Assembly (NCBI RefSeq): GCF_008370685.1
Contig: NZ_VTZU01000034.1
Span: forward strand, 1 to 64,000
Length of the DNA: 64,000 nt
Direction: 5' to 3'
From: Aquimarina sp. RZ0
GTDB taxonomy: Bacteria; Bacteroidota; Bacteroidia; Flavobacteriales; Flavobacteriaceae
Below the pieces are notes generated by a model. It saw only the letters and a program-made list of their open reading frames with translations, was not told the DNA's origin and made no database searches. Shown piece after piece: positions 46,327 through 55,848 of the stretch. The first letter of the stretch is position 1. Every line of letters begins with the position of its first letter. The position numbers were made by a program, and so were the translations under genes.

Positions 46327-46932
46327 ATGAAAAAATACACGATCATTACTAGTCTGTTAATATTATTTGTATGCTCAATGAATTGTATGTGGGCGCAAAC
46401 AGCTAAAGGAACTAATGAATTGAAAATTGGGTATGGAATAGCTACAACTAATGATATAATAAATATAACATCTGAGGCAGTCATTTATACACTGACATTA
46501 GGGAATTCTACATTTTTAGAAAAGAATAGTTATGGAGCAGTATTTATTAGTTATAAACGGGCAATCGCAAATAACCTACTGTTGGGAGTTGCTTTTACGT
46601 ATCAAAATTCAGATGGAGATGTGATAACCGGAAGATCAAAAATTGGAGATTTTGAAGAAGAATATTATACAATAGCTTTAGAATCAGATTATCATTATAT
46701 CTCCAAGGATATTTTTAAAATGTATTCCGGTTTAGGAATAGGATATACTATAAGAAATGAAGATTTTAGAGCAACAGATGCTAATTTCAGTAATGAATCA
46801 ATGAATTCTAATCATTTTAATTTTCAAATAACAGGAATTGGAGTTCGGGTTGGTAAAGCACTATCTGGCTATGCAGAAGCAGGTTTCGGGTATAGAGGTG
46901 TTCTTAATCTAGGAGTTTCTTATCAATTTTAA
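46327..46932 (+). CDS. Outer-membrane beta-barrel protein
   Basis: 201 residues with a signal peptide ending MWAQ and alternating amphipathic strands ending in the aromatic LNLGVSYQF, as in small 8-strand barrels of the OMP_b-brl family. Role unknown; single gene with its own terminator. Confidence 0.7.
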   Translation: MKKYTIITSLLILFVCSMNCMWAQTAKGTNELKIGYGIATTNDIINITSEAVIYTLTLGNSTFLEKNSYGAVFISYKRAIANNLLLGVAFTYQNSDGDVITGRSKIGDFEEEYYTIALESDYHYISKDIFKMYSGLGIGYTIRNEDFRATDANFSNESMNSNHFNFQITGIGVRVGKALSGYAEAGFGYRGVLNLGVSYQF

Positions 46933-46956
46933 TAAAATTTTGTTTATGATTTGAAC

Positions 46957-47000
46957 AAGTATCACTTAGAGGATTTCGATTTTTTGAGTGATACTTTTTA
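46957..47000 (+). terminator. Terminator after the beta-barrel gene
   Basis: AAGTATCACT (46957-46966) pairs with AGTGATACTT (46987-46996), followed by T residues. Confidence 0.6.
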
Positions 47001-47031
47001 GATTTACAGGGGATAGATTCCATAAGGTTTT

Positions 47032-48027
47032 TTAGAGAATATCAAACTTTCTGGCATGTTCTTCGGCTTCTATTGTTGTTCTAACCAATAGAATTGGAGT
47101 AGACTTAAATGAACTAATTATTTTTTGGATACGTTTTTCTTTCCTTTTGTGATTAACACTTCTTAAGTAAATAGCTAAAATCCTATTTGGATGGTCTTTT
47201 GCAATTTTTGTATAGATATCTGCATCTTTTTCTCCGCTATCACCGATTAATACAAATTTTAGTTTTGGATATAATTGCAATAGATTTAAAATCTCGGATT
47301 GCTTATGTGGGGATTTAGGTTTTGGAGTTTTATCAAAAGGAGTTCTGAAATCCCTGAGAAGAATTGGACCTTCTGGAAAACCATGTTTGCAAAGAAAGGC
47401 ATTGAGATAATCATATAAATTCCAGGGACTATTACTTACATAAAATACAGGATTTGAAGCGTGTTTATTTTTTCCAGATTGTAGTTTTTTATAAAACTTT
47501 ACAGTTCCTTCCAGAGGTAACCTTCTGTCAAAATTTTTGAAAAAAGTATTAGCGATGACTCTCCATTTGAATAATGAAGCAACTCCGGTATGTAGGATAG
47601 TGTCGTCAATATCGCTTATAATTCCATAACTAGCCTCTTGAGACGGGACTAACATTTTTCCTGAAAAAGCATTAGAGTTAGTGATATTTTTTTTAAATAT
47701 GTTTTTGTAGGAAATCGTATAATGTACCCATCCTTTATCATCAATTAGGTGGCTCTCTATTGTTGTTTTTTTATCGAAGAAATAGTAGCCTTCAGTATCT
47801 GTTTTTGTGGTAAATGATTTTCCTTCAGGAAGATGTAGTGTAATTTCCTCATTGGGGATTTCATCACTTTCAAATTGTTTATAAATATTATGTAAAGTTT
47901 TTAGTGTTCCGGTATTTCCACTAAAATCTATATTCTCATCTTTTAATGCTCTGCCTATAGCACGTAATCTCGTATTGGTGCCATACCCTAAATAAGAGTT
48001 GATTCGTAAGGATTTTTTTTTAAACAT
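47032..48027 (-). CDS. App1-family (DUF2183) phosphatase-like protein
   Basis: 331 residues. The HAD-like catalytic motif D139-x-D141-x-T143 lies in IISDIDDTILHTGV, the signature of the App1/DUF2183 family (PF09949), whose yeast member is a phosphatidate phosphatase. Also VFYVSNSPWNLYDYL and FVLIGDSGEKDADIY, typical of later HAD motifs. N-terminal ~125 residues form a beta-rich domain. No signal peptide; probably acts on phospholipid or another phosphate ester. Confidence 0.85.
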   Translation of the reverse strand: MFKKKSLRINSYLGYGTNTRLRAIGRALKDENIDFSGNTGTLKTLHNIYKQFESDEIPNEEITLHLPEGKSFTTKTDTEGYYFFDKKTTIESHLIDDKGWVHYTISYKNIFKKNITNSNAFSGKMLVPSQEASYGIISDIDDTILHTGVASLFKWRVIANTFFKNFDRRLPLEGTVKFYKKLQSGKNKHASNPVFYVSNSPWNLYDYLNAFLCKHGFPEGPILLRDFRTPFDKTPKPKSPHKQSEILNLLQLYPKLKFVLIGDSGEKDADIYTKIAKDHPNRILAIYLRSVNHKRKEKRIQKIISSFKSTPILLVRTTIEAEEHARKFDIL

Positions 48028-48050
48028 AATTAGTGATAATCTATAAAGAT

Positions 48051-48081
48051 AAAAAACCTCGCATACGAGCGAGGTTTTTTG
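48051..48081 (-). terminator. Terminator of hppA
   Basis: ACCTCGC (48056-48062) pairs with GCGAGGT (48069-48075), with A/T runs on both sides giving a T tail on the minus strand. Confidence 0.75.
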
Positions 48082-48114
48082 TTTGAAATTTCATAGGTTA
48101 ATAATCGATCATTT

Positions 48115-50415
48115 TTATTGTGCGATAATTTCTTCTGACATCGTATTTTTTTTCATTCTTTTTAAACTTTTATTACTTAAGGGTTTCTGTGGTTTAAAAA
48201 TAGTATTTTCTTTGTTTTGAGTTGTTGCAACTGCAGTTTCTGAAGTATGCCCTCCTAATATAGGCGCAATAACAAGTCCTATAAGACAGGTGAGTTTAAT
48301 TAAAATATTCATAGATGGACCAGAAGTATCTTTAAAAGGATCACCAACAGTATCTCCAGTAACAGCTGCTTTGTGAGCTTCAGAGCCTTTATAAGTCATT
48401 TCTCCGTTAATTTCTACACCTGCTTCAAATGACTTTTTGGCATTATCCCAGGCACCGCCAGCATTGTTTTGAAAAATGGCCCATAATACACCACTTACAG
48501 TTACTCCGGCCATATATCCTCCAAGCATTTCGGCAATTGCTAATTTTTCCATTCCGAATAATAAGGGAATAAAAGCGATTACTAATGGAAATCCAATAGT
48601 TAATAGACCTGGGAGCATCATTTCTTTTAGAGAAGCCTTGGTTGAAATAGCAACACATTTATCATATTCAGGTTTTCCTGTACCTTCCATAATCCCTGGA
48701 ATATCTCTAAACTGACGGCGTACTTCCTGTACCATTTCCATAGCAGCTTTACCTACAGCATTCATTGCTAAAGCAGAGAATACGACGGGTATCATACCTC
48801 CTACGAATAGCATAGCTAAAACAGGGGCTTTAAAAATATTAATACCATTGATTCCAGTAAAAGTTACATAAGCAGCAAATAGTGCTAGTGATGTCAATGC
48901 AGCAGAAGCAATTGCAAAACCTTTTCCTGTGGCAGCAGTTGTATTGCCTACAGAGTCCAAAATATCAGTACGTTCCCTTACAATAGGTTCTTGCTCGCTC
49001 ATTTCTGCAATACCACCCGCGTTGTCTGAGATCGGTCCAAAAGCATCTATTGCTAGTTGCATTGCAGTAGTAGCCATCATGGCAGAAGCGGCTAGTGCAA
49101 CTCCATAAAACCCTGCAAAAGCATAGGATGCCCAAATGGCTCCTGCAAATAATAAAACAGAAGGAAAGGTAGAGATCATCCCGGTTGCTAGTCCTGCGAT
49201 AATATTGGTTCCGGCACCTGTACTGGATTGTTGAACAATTTTGAGAATTGGTGATTTTCCTAAGCCTGTGTAGTATTCTGTAACAGATGAGATAACTGCT
49301 CCTACGAGTAAGCCTACCAAAGTAGCATAAAAAACTCTCATTGAAGAAATTTCTAGTAAGCCTTCACCAAAGAATTCCATTTTCATTGTTCCCGGAAGCA
49401 TCCATTTACATAAGGCAAAACACCCAACCGCTACCAGAATGATGGATGTCCAGTTTCCGACATTTAGAGCTCCCATTACCTGAGCTTCTTTTGCTTCATT
49501 ACTTTTGATTTTGACCAGCATTGTACCTATTATAGAAATGATAATGCCCACACCTGCTATTGCCATGGGTAATAGAATAGGTCCGATACCTCCAAAAGCA
49601 TCGGTAATAGTACCTCCCATATCCTTGATTACGTAATTTCCCAATACCATAGCTGCAAGTACTGTGGCTACATAAGATCCAAATAAATCGGCTCCCATAC
49701 CAGCAACATCACCTACATTATCACCTACATTATCCGCAATAGTAGCTGGGTTACGAGGGTCATCTTCAGGGATACCTGCTTCTACCTTACCTACAAGGTC
49801 AGCACCTACGTCTGCAGCTTTAGTATAAATACCACCACCTACACGGGCGAATAAAGCAATAGATTCTGCACCCAAAGAAAACCCGGCTAGGGTTTCCAGT
49901 ACAATAGTCATCTTTTCTGTAGAAACCCATTCACCTCCCATAAAGAAGTTATAAAAAATGATAAAAAAAGCTGTTAAACCTAAGACAGCTAATCCTGCAA
50001 CTCCAAGCCCCATTACAGTGCCGCCTCCAAAAGATATTTTAAGCGCATTTGGCAAACTAGTACGAGCTGCCTGTGTAGTTCTAACATTTGTTTTTGTTGC
50101 AATTTTCATTCCTATGTTTCCTGCATATGCAGAGAATACAGCACCAAAGACAAAGGCAACTACAATCAACCAATGCGTGGTATCTACTACAATAGAAACG
50201 ATAAATAATAAGACACTTACGATGACTACAAATATGGCAAGTAACTTATACTCTGCGCTTAAAAAAGCTAGGGCTCCTTCATAAATATGATCTGAAATTT
50301 CTTTCATTTTACCATCCCCTGGATCCTGTTTCATTACCCAAGATTTTTTAACTAGCATATAAATTAGCCCTAGTAATGCCAAAACAATTGGCATATAAAT
50401 CATATTTGATTCCAT
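48115..50415 (-). CDS. hppA: Membrane-bound ion-pumping pyrophosphatase
   Basis: 766 residues, ~16 membrane segments. The substrate-binding loop DNVGDNVGDVAGMGADLFGS is at ~228-247 and DAFGPISDNAGGIAEM at ~457-472. GNTTAATGKG at 490-499 carries Ala where K+-independent forms have Lys, so a K+-dependent enzyme is expected; Bacteroidota members of this type can pump Na+ or Na+ and H+ (inference). It couples PPi hydrolysis to cation export. The last ~30 residues (KPLSNKSLKRMKK ...) form a basic cytoplasmic tail beyond the final membrane segment. The soluble pyrophosphatase gene lies just upstream. Confidence 0.92.
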   Translation of the reverse strand: MESNMIYMPIVLALLGLIYMLVKKSWVMKQDPGDGKMKEISDHIYEGALAFLSAEYKLLAIFVVIVSVLLFIVSIVVDTTHWLIVVAFVFGAVFSAYAGNIGMKIATKTNVRTTQAARTSLPNALKISFGGGTVMGLGVAGLAVLGLTAFFIIFYNFFMGGEWVSTEKMTIVLETLAGFSLGAESIALFARVGGGIYTKAADVGADLVGKVEAGIPEDDPRNPATIADNVGDNVGDVAGMGADLFGSYVATVLAAMVLGNYVIKDMGGTITDAFGGIGPILLPMAIAGVGIIISIIGTMLVKIKSNEAKEAQVMGALNVGNWTSIILVAVGCFALCKWMLPGTMKMEFFGEGLLEISSMRVFYATLVGLLVGAVISSVTEYYTGLGKSPILKIVQQSSTGAGTNIIAGLATGMISTFPSVLLFAGAIWASYAFAGFYGVALAASAMMATTAMQLAIDAFGPISDNAGGIAEMSEQEPIVRERTDILDSVGNTTAATGKGFAIASAALTSLALFAAYVTFTGINGINIFKAPVLAMLFVGGMIPVVFSALAMNAVGKAAMEMVQEVRRQFRDIPGIMEGTGKPEYDKCVAISTKASLKEMMLPGLLTIGFPLVIAFIPLLFGMEKLAIAEMLGGYMAGVTVSGVLWAIFQNNAGGAWDNAKKSFEAGVEINGEMTYKGSEAHKAAVTGDTVGDPFKDTSGPSMNILIKLTCLIGLVIAPILGGHTSETAVATTQNKENTIFKPQKPLSNKSLKRMKKNTMSEEIIAQ

Positions 50416-50467
50416 TAAGTGAATTTTTAGTTAATCAGTTTTTAAATGTAGTAAAATTCATCAAATA

Positions 50468-50505
50468 TAAAAAGCGCAATACTTACTTAAAAATACTGCG
50501 CTTTT
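50468..50505 (-). terminator. Terminator of ppa
   Basis: AAAAGCGCA pairs with TGCGCTTTT across a ~19-base loop that can extend the stem; on the minus strand a T run follows. Confidence 0.6.
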
Positions 50506-50525
50506 GTAGGTTTTAGGCTAATTAT

Positions 50526-51056
50526 TTAGTATATACTAAAAAGTCCTTCCGGTTTGTTTTCGATATCTTCAAAACGTTTAACACTCGTTTTTATAATTTC
50601 TCTTGCTTCTTCAATATTACCCCATCCACCTACAGCTACTTTTTTCTTTTCTAAATCCTTGTACACTTTAAAAAAGTGTTCTATTTCTGCAATCAAATGT
50701 GGATTCAATTCCTTAAGATCTGCTATTTTATTTGCAATTGGATCCGAAATAGGAACACATATGATTTTTTCGTCAGGACCTTTTTCATCAGTCATATGAA
50801 AAACACCAATAGGCTTTACCTCCATAACACAGCCAGGAAATGTGGGTTCTGTAACTAATACCAAAACATCAAGAGGATCTCCGTCTAATGCAAGGGTTTC
50901 AGGAATAAATCCATAGTCTGCCGGATACATCATTGATGAAAAAATCATACGATCGTATCTGATCTTTTTTATGTCAAAATCATATTCATATTTATTACGA
51001 CTTCCTTTCGGTATTTCGATTAGTACATCGAAACTTTCGCGAGTTGATGCGCTCAT
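50526..51056 (-). CDS. ppa: Soluble inorganic pyrophosphatase (family I)
   Basis: 176 residues, normal length. Active-site blocks are IEIPKGSRNKYEYD, YPADYGFIPET and the metal-binding LDGDPLDVLVL. It hydrolyses PPi in the cytoplasm, driving biosynthesis. The membrane pyrophosphatase gene follows on the same strand but a terminator separates them. Confidence 0.95.
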   Translation of the reverse strand: MSASTRESFDVLIEIPKGSRNKYEYDFDIKKIRYDRMIFSSMMYPADYGFIPETLALDGDPLDVLVLVTEPTFPGCVMEVKPIGVFHMTDEKGPDEKIICVPISDPIANKIADLKELNPHLIAEIEHFFKVYKDLEKKKVAVGGWGNIEEAREIIKTSVKRFEDIENKPEGLFSIY

Positions 51057-51278
51057 ATTTTATTCTTGTTTTTATAGGCGGCAAATATAAGTATTACAAG
51101 GGGGGAGTTAAAATTTAGAACCAAGAATTATTATGTTTTTATAAAAGATTAAGGATAAGTTAACCAAGAATGTTTTTCAATAAAACAATGTGGAATGAAG
51201 ATTAATATAATCTTATAAGTAATGATCATTTTTTAGCCTTGTTGTTTTGGCTATCAGATACGATCTTATAAACGATTC

Positions 51279-53774
51279 TTAGAAATAAAATCCAAAAGAC
51301 CCGGTAACCCCAAACTTACGAGCATCAGGGTTGTCAAAGTAATTTCCTCTAAAATGAAAATCGATTCTAAAGATTTTAAATATATTTCCTACACCTACAC
51401 TATATTCCCAGTATACCTCATCATCCGGAGCGATAAGTATTTCATTCGAGGGTTCACTAAGGAGTAAATTTTCTTCTGATAACTCACCCCAGACACCTCT
51501 AATGCCTACTAATTCTCTAAGATTTAGTTTTCTCAACAATGGAATTCTAGAAAATATTCTACCATTGAAATTATGTTCCATATGTAAGGCCGCATATGTA
51601 TCTGTTACAAATTCATAAAAATTTAATAAGGGAAACGTATTTTGAATAGATAGGTATGTTTGATTACCTGGTACCACACTTAATAAGCCTAAAGGAACTT
51701 CACCAAATGTTTTTCCCAATTCCAGGGAACTATTTAAGACTCCAAATCCTCCAATATTCCAGGGTTGTCTATAAAAAAATTGAACTTTTTGATATTCAAA
51801 ATCACTTTCTAGAATATGGTCAAGACCAGCTGAATAATTAAGGAATAATTGAGCAAAATCACCATCATTTACTGTGATTCTATCTACACCATAACCCGTT
51901 GTCTTTCGTCTAGGATAATAGGCAAGCGTAGTTGATATTTCTGCCTGTTTAATTTCTGATTTCTGAACGCCTGTATCAGGATCAATAAAGTCTAAACTAA
52001 ATAAATTACTATCCGCAGGTTTCAAGGTTCTAAAAGAGCCTGTTACTCCTATTGTAAAGTTCTTTCTTGGTTCTATTTGCATAGAAAATGCAGATAGATT
52101 TATAGAAGTTAGCCTAGTGTTATCACCGGTAGATACAATAGAAGAAGAGGCAAGACTTCTACCTTCTACATCATTAGTATTCGTAAGGCTGGCTCCTAGT
52201 TGTTCTACATCACGTCTATTCCCGGCTGATACTATCAATCTTGATTTGCGATCCACCAAATATTTTCCAGAAATTCCATATTTGAATTTATTGTCATTAA
52301 ATCCATAGGCTCCATATCCTTCTATCCTCCATCGATCATTGGCGGTAAAATAAGTTCTACCTCCAGCTCTAAGTCTAAATCCTTCAATTGAGTTATATCC
52401 AATAGTAGAAAAAAGAGGGCCAAAATCCCATCCATTAAACTCGACATATCCAGTAGCTAATATTGTACCTATATTATATAAACGTTTGAAGGCTTTTACA
52501 GTTTTGAGTGTGTCAAGAAGTTTATATACCTTTTGTTCATCTTTGTTTAATTTTTCCATTCTGGCATTCGACCAAAATGCATCTTCTCTATTATAAATAT
52601 CCTGATTATACGGGTCTACCTGACTTTGATAAAACTTTCTGTCTTTCTTTTGGTCAAATTTGTAATTGTCGTATAAAGTGGTTCTTTTTCCATAAACTCC
52701 TCTTGATTTTTCTTTTTTATTAAAAGAGAAATCAGATTGGAAATAATCTTTGGTGATCAAAAATATGGAATCATTCAGGACATCAAACTCTTGTTCGATA
52801 TACAAATCTTTTACCCAGTTGATATTCGCACTTTTGGTAACTTCCAGATTGATTTCTTTGATAGCCCAGGTAGAATCATTTACCCAAAAATCGCCTTTAA
52901 ATGTTAATTCATTTTTTCGTCTGGGATAGTAGATAATATTATAACACCATTTGTTTCCGATGTATGCACTATCAGATAATACATAATTATACACATTAAT
53001 ACCAGTTCTGGATAAGGGGCTGGTAAAACTTTTGTCAAAAAACTTTAGGTAATTGTCATATATATCATAATCAGAATATAAATCTTTTACAAACGCAATT
53101 AGCGTTTGATTATCACTGAATCCTGCATTTTTATTTCCTTTTAAAACTTCTTTGAGTTCATTAAGCTCATTATCTCCGTACACTTTAGAAATAGCCTCGT
53201 TAAGAAATATTGGTAAATAGGTTTTTCCTGTGATCCTGGAGGTGTCTATATCTTCAAATATAAACTCCATTCCATTGAAAATTTTGCTATTTACCAGAGC
53301 ACTGTCTATAGTATTAAGGTCAAATTCTAGTTTTTCGTACTTGTCGTAATTATATTGCTTGAATTTTTTAACACCATTTTCTCTTCGATTTTCCCAAATC
53401 TTTCTTAGAATATCTATGGCAGGATTATTTTTTTTAGAAGTTTTTCCTTTATAAATAACAACTTCATCCAAAGAAGCGGCTTCTTCTTCCAAAATAACCT
53501 CCATATTATAGGTAGTTCGCTGATTAAGTTTGATAGTCTTGTTTTCAAACCCAATAAAAGAGACTTTGATACTACTATAATTATCATCAGATTCCATATA
53601 GAACTTACCGTTTTCATCAGTAATTGTTCCTATAGTAGAATTAACATAAACAATATTCGCAAATGGAATAGGTTGTTTATAACTATCATATACATAACCG
53701 CTAACCTTTGTTTGTGCAAAAAGAAAAGAACTGCTAAAAGCAATGCATAAAACCCCTAAAACCCAATATCTCAT
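51279..53774 (-). CDS. DUF5686 outer-membrane protein with carboxypeptidase-like regulatory domain
   Basis: 831 residues. Signal peptide ending LFAQ; an N-terminal CarboxypepD-regulatory-like beta domain (~23-105, SGYVYDSYKQPIPFANIVYV); then the DUF5686 region and a C-terminal beta-barrel ending VTGSFGFYF. It is widespread in Bacteroidota, with no known activity. No TonB plug. Single gene. Confidence 0.82.
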   Translation of the reverse strand: MRYWVLGVLCIAFSSSFLFAQTKVSGYVYDSYKQPIPFANIVYVNSTIGTITDENGKFYMESDDNYSSIKVSFIGFENKTIKLNQRTTYNMEVILEEEAASLDEVVIYKGKTSKKNNPAIDILRKIWENRRENGVKKFKQYNYDKYEKLEFDLNTIDSALVNSKIFNGMEFIFEDIDTSRITGKTYLPIFLNEAISKVYGDNELNELKEVLKGNKNAGFSDNQTLIAFVKDLYSDYDIYDNYLKFFDKSFTSPLSRTGINVYNYVLSDSAYIGNKWCYNIIYYPRRKNELTFKGDFWVNDSTWAIKEINLEVTKSANINWVKDLYIEQEFDVLNDSIFLITKDYFQSDFSFNKKEKSRGVYGKRTTLYDNYKFDQKKDRKFYQSQVDPYNQDIYNREDAFWSNARMEKLNKDEQKVYKLLDTLKTVKAFKRLYNIGTILATGYVEFNGWDFGPLFSTIGYNSIEGFRLRAGGRTYFTANDRWRIEGYGAYGFNDNKFKYGISGKYLVDRKSRLIVSAGNRRDVEQLGASLTNTNDVEGRSLASSSIVSTGDNTRLTSINLSAFSMQIEPRKNFTIGVTGSFRTLKPADSNLFSLDFIDPDTGVQKSEIKQAEISTTLAYYPRRKTTGYGVDRITVNDGDFAQLFLNYSAGLDHILESDFEYQKVQFFYRQPWNIGGFGVLNSSLELGKTFGEVPLGLLSVVPGNQTYLSIQNTFPLLNFYEFVTDTYAALHMEHNFNGRIFSRIPLLRKLNLRELVGIRGVWGELSEENLLLSEPSNEILIAPDDEVYWEYSVGVGNIFKIFRIDFHFRGNYFDNPDARKFGVTGSFGFYF

Positions 53775-53906
53775 CTAATATTTTTAAATAAAGTAATAAT
53801 AATGATGTAAAGCTCAGTTCATCCTTGCAATTTTCGAGCCAATTTTAGGAAAAAATAAAATAAGCACAGAAATTATGTAATAGTATACAAAGTAAAGGGG
53901 TTCTTG

Positions 53907-54884
53907 TTATTTATACATTACTTTTTTGACAGCTTTAACAACATCTTCACTGTTTGGTAACCATTGTTCTAATAAAACAGGAGAATATGGTGTTGGAGTG
54001 TCTGCAGTATTAATTTTTATAATTGGAGCATCCAGATAATCAAACATATTGGATTGAACCTGATATGTGATTTCTGAAGCAATATTCGCAAGAGGCCAAG
54101 CTTCTTCTAGAATTACTAATCTGTTGGTTTTCTTTACAGAAGTAAAGATAGCATCCAGATCAAGAGGTCGTACCGTTCTTAAATCTATTATTTCACAAGA
54201 TATATTTTCTTTTGCAAGCGCATCAGCAGCTTTGTATGCTTCTTTGATGATTTTTCCAAAAGAAACTACAGTTACATCACTACCTTCTCTTTTAATCTCG
54301 GCAACTCCAAGAGGGATTGTAAATTCTCCTTCAGGAACTTCTCCTTTATCTCCATACATTTGCTCGCTCTCCATAAAAATAACAGGATCGTTATCACGAA
54401 TAGCTGATTTTAAAAGACCTTTTGCATCTTTTGGGTTTGATGGAATAACTACTTTAAGCCCAGGTGTATTGGCAAACCAGTTCTCAAAAGCCTGTGAGTG
54501 TGTTGCCCCCAGTTGTCCTGCAGAGGCAGTAGGTCCTCTAAAAACAATAGGTATATTAAACTGACCACCACTCATCTGACGCATTTTTGCAGCGTTATTT
54601 ATAATTTGATCTATACCTACAAGTGAGAAATTAAATGTCATAAATTCTATGATTGGGCGATTGCCATTCATGGCACTACCTACACCAATACCTGCAAACC
54701 CTAACTCAGAAATAGGAGTATCGATAACTCTGTCAGAGCCAAACTCGTCAAGCATTCCTTTACTAGCTTTGTAAGCTCCATTGTATTCTGCCACTTCTTC
54801 ACCCATTAAATAAATGGATTCGTCACGGCGCATTTCTTCGCTCATTGCTTCGCAAATTGCTTCTCTGAATTGTATCGTTTTCAT
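53907..54884 (-). CDS. pdhB: Pyruvate dehydrogenase E1 component, beta subunit
   Basis: 325 residues, typical of the beta chain of the alpha2-beta2 E1. Shows REAICEAMSEEMRRDESIYL, MGEEVAEYNGAYKAS and DTPISELGFAGIGVGSAM, then a transketolase C domain (~190-320). With E1-alpha, E2 and E3 it makes acetyl-CoA in the cytoplasm. The alpha and E2 genes are not adjacent in this window. It is divergent from etfBA, with a 26-bp palindrome in between. Confidence 0.92.
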   Translation of the reverse strand: MKTIQFREAICEAMSEEMRRDESIYLMGEEVAEYNGAYKASKGMLDEFGSDRVIDTPISELGFAGIGVGSAMNGNRPIIEFMTFNFSLVGIDQIINNAAKMRQMSGGQFNIPIVFRGPTASAGQLGATHSQAFENWFANTPGLKVVIPSNPKDAKGLLKSAIRDNDPVIFMESEQMYGDKGEVPEGEFTIPLGVAEIKREGSDVTVVSFGKIIKEAYKAADALAKENISCEIIDLRTVRPLDLDAIFTSVKKTNRLVILEEAWPLANIASEITYQVQSNMFDYLDAPIIKINTADTPTPYSPVLLEQWLPNSEDVVKAVKKVMYK

Positions 54885-54917
54885 TTATAAATAATTATTT
54901 TTGTGCTACAAGAATGG

Positions 54918-54946
54918 CAAAAATAGCAATTAATACCCTTTGCCAA
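54918..54946 (-). promoter_or_regulatory. Promoter of pdhB
   Basis: On the minus strand TATTTTTG (54925-54918) fits TAnnTTTG and TTG (54946-54944) lies 18 bp upstream. The start codon is 34 bp downstream. Confidence 0.5.
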
Positions 54947-54962
54947 TCATGGAATATTGAAA

Positions 54963-54988
54963 AATTTACTATGCATGCATAGTAAATT
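54963..54988. promoter_or_regulatory. 26-bp perfect palindrome, probable operator for pdhB/etfBA
   Basis: AATTTACTATGCA followed by its exact reverse complement. It lies 17 bp upstream of the pdhB -33 element and overlaps the -33 region of etfB, whose -7-like TACTTTCG is at 55003-55010. The core ACTATGCATGCATAGT has the size and symmetry of a TetR- or MarR-type dimer (or two-dimer) site. The regulator is not encoded nearby. Confidence 0.65.
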
Positions 54989-55047
54989 CGACATTTTATT
55001 TGTACTTTCGCTTTTATTGTTAAATTCTCAAAAAATACCTATATAAA

Positions 55048-55794
55048 ATGAAGATATTAGTTTGTATAAGCCATGTACCAGACACAACTTCTAAAATTAA
55101 TTTTACAGAAAGTGATACCAAGTTTGATACTAATGGAGTACAGTTTGTTATAAATCCTAATGATGAGTTTGGTTTAACCCGCGCTATGTGGTTTAAAGAG
55201 AAACAGGGAGCCTCTGTAGATGTTGTAAATGTTGGTGGAGCAGAAACTGAGGCTACCTTACGTAAAGCCCTGGCAATTGGAGCAGATACTGCTATTAGAA
55301 TAAATACGGAGGCTACAGATGGTTTTTATGTAGCTAAACAATTAGCAAAAGTTGTACAGGACGGAAGTTATGATCTTGTCATTGCGGGAAGAGAATCTAT
55401 TGATTATAATGGAGGGATGGTGCCTGGAATGCTGGCAGCACTTACCGGAGCAAGTTTTATAAATACGTGTATAGGTCTGGAAGTAGCGGGGGATACTGCG
55501 ACAGCGATTCGAGAAATTGATGGAGGGAAAGAAACGTCAACGGCAAAATTACCCTTAATTATAGGTGGTCAAAAAGGACTGGTAGAAGAAAGTGATCTCC
55601 GCATTCCTAATATGAGAGGTATTATGATGGCACGTAAGAAACCGCTTAATGTGATAGAACCCATCGAATCTGATCAGGGAACTAAAACAATTAAATTTGA
55701 AAAACCTGCTCCAAAAGGAGAAGTAACCTTGGTTTCTCCTGATAATGTAGGTGAGTTAGTTACGTTATTACATAACGAAGCTAAAGCAATATAA
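55048..55794 (+). CDS. etfB: Electron transfer flavoprotein, beta subunit
   Basis: 248 residues with the opening MKILVCISHVPDTTSKI, the AMP-binding DLVIAGRESIDYNGGMVPG (~110-128) and the LPLIIGGQKGLVEE block. With EtfA it carries electrons from acyl-CoA dehydrogenases to the quinone pool. 54 bp upstream of etfA, same operon. Confidence 0.95.
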   Translation: MKILVCISHVPDTTSKINFTESDTKFDTNGVQFVINPNDEFGLTRAMWFKEKQGASVDVVNVGGAETEATLRKALAIGADTAIRINTEATDGFYVAKQLAKVVQDGSYDLVIAGRESIDYNGGMVPGMLAALTGASFINTCIGLEVAGDTATAIREIDGGKETSTAKLPLIIGGQKGLVEESDLRIPNMRGIMMARKKPLNVIEPIESDQGTKTIKFEKPAPKGEVTLVSPDNVGELVTLLHNEAKAI

Positions 55795-55848
55795 TAATAT
55801 AAATGAATGCCTATTTAGAATAGGTTCAATACAAAAAAAATAGTATAT

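Noticed and set aside
54067..54564. 165-residue open frame opposite pdhB
   Set aside because: Antisense shadow of a conserved enzyme gene.
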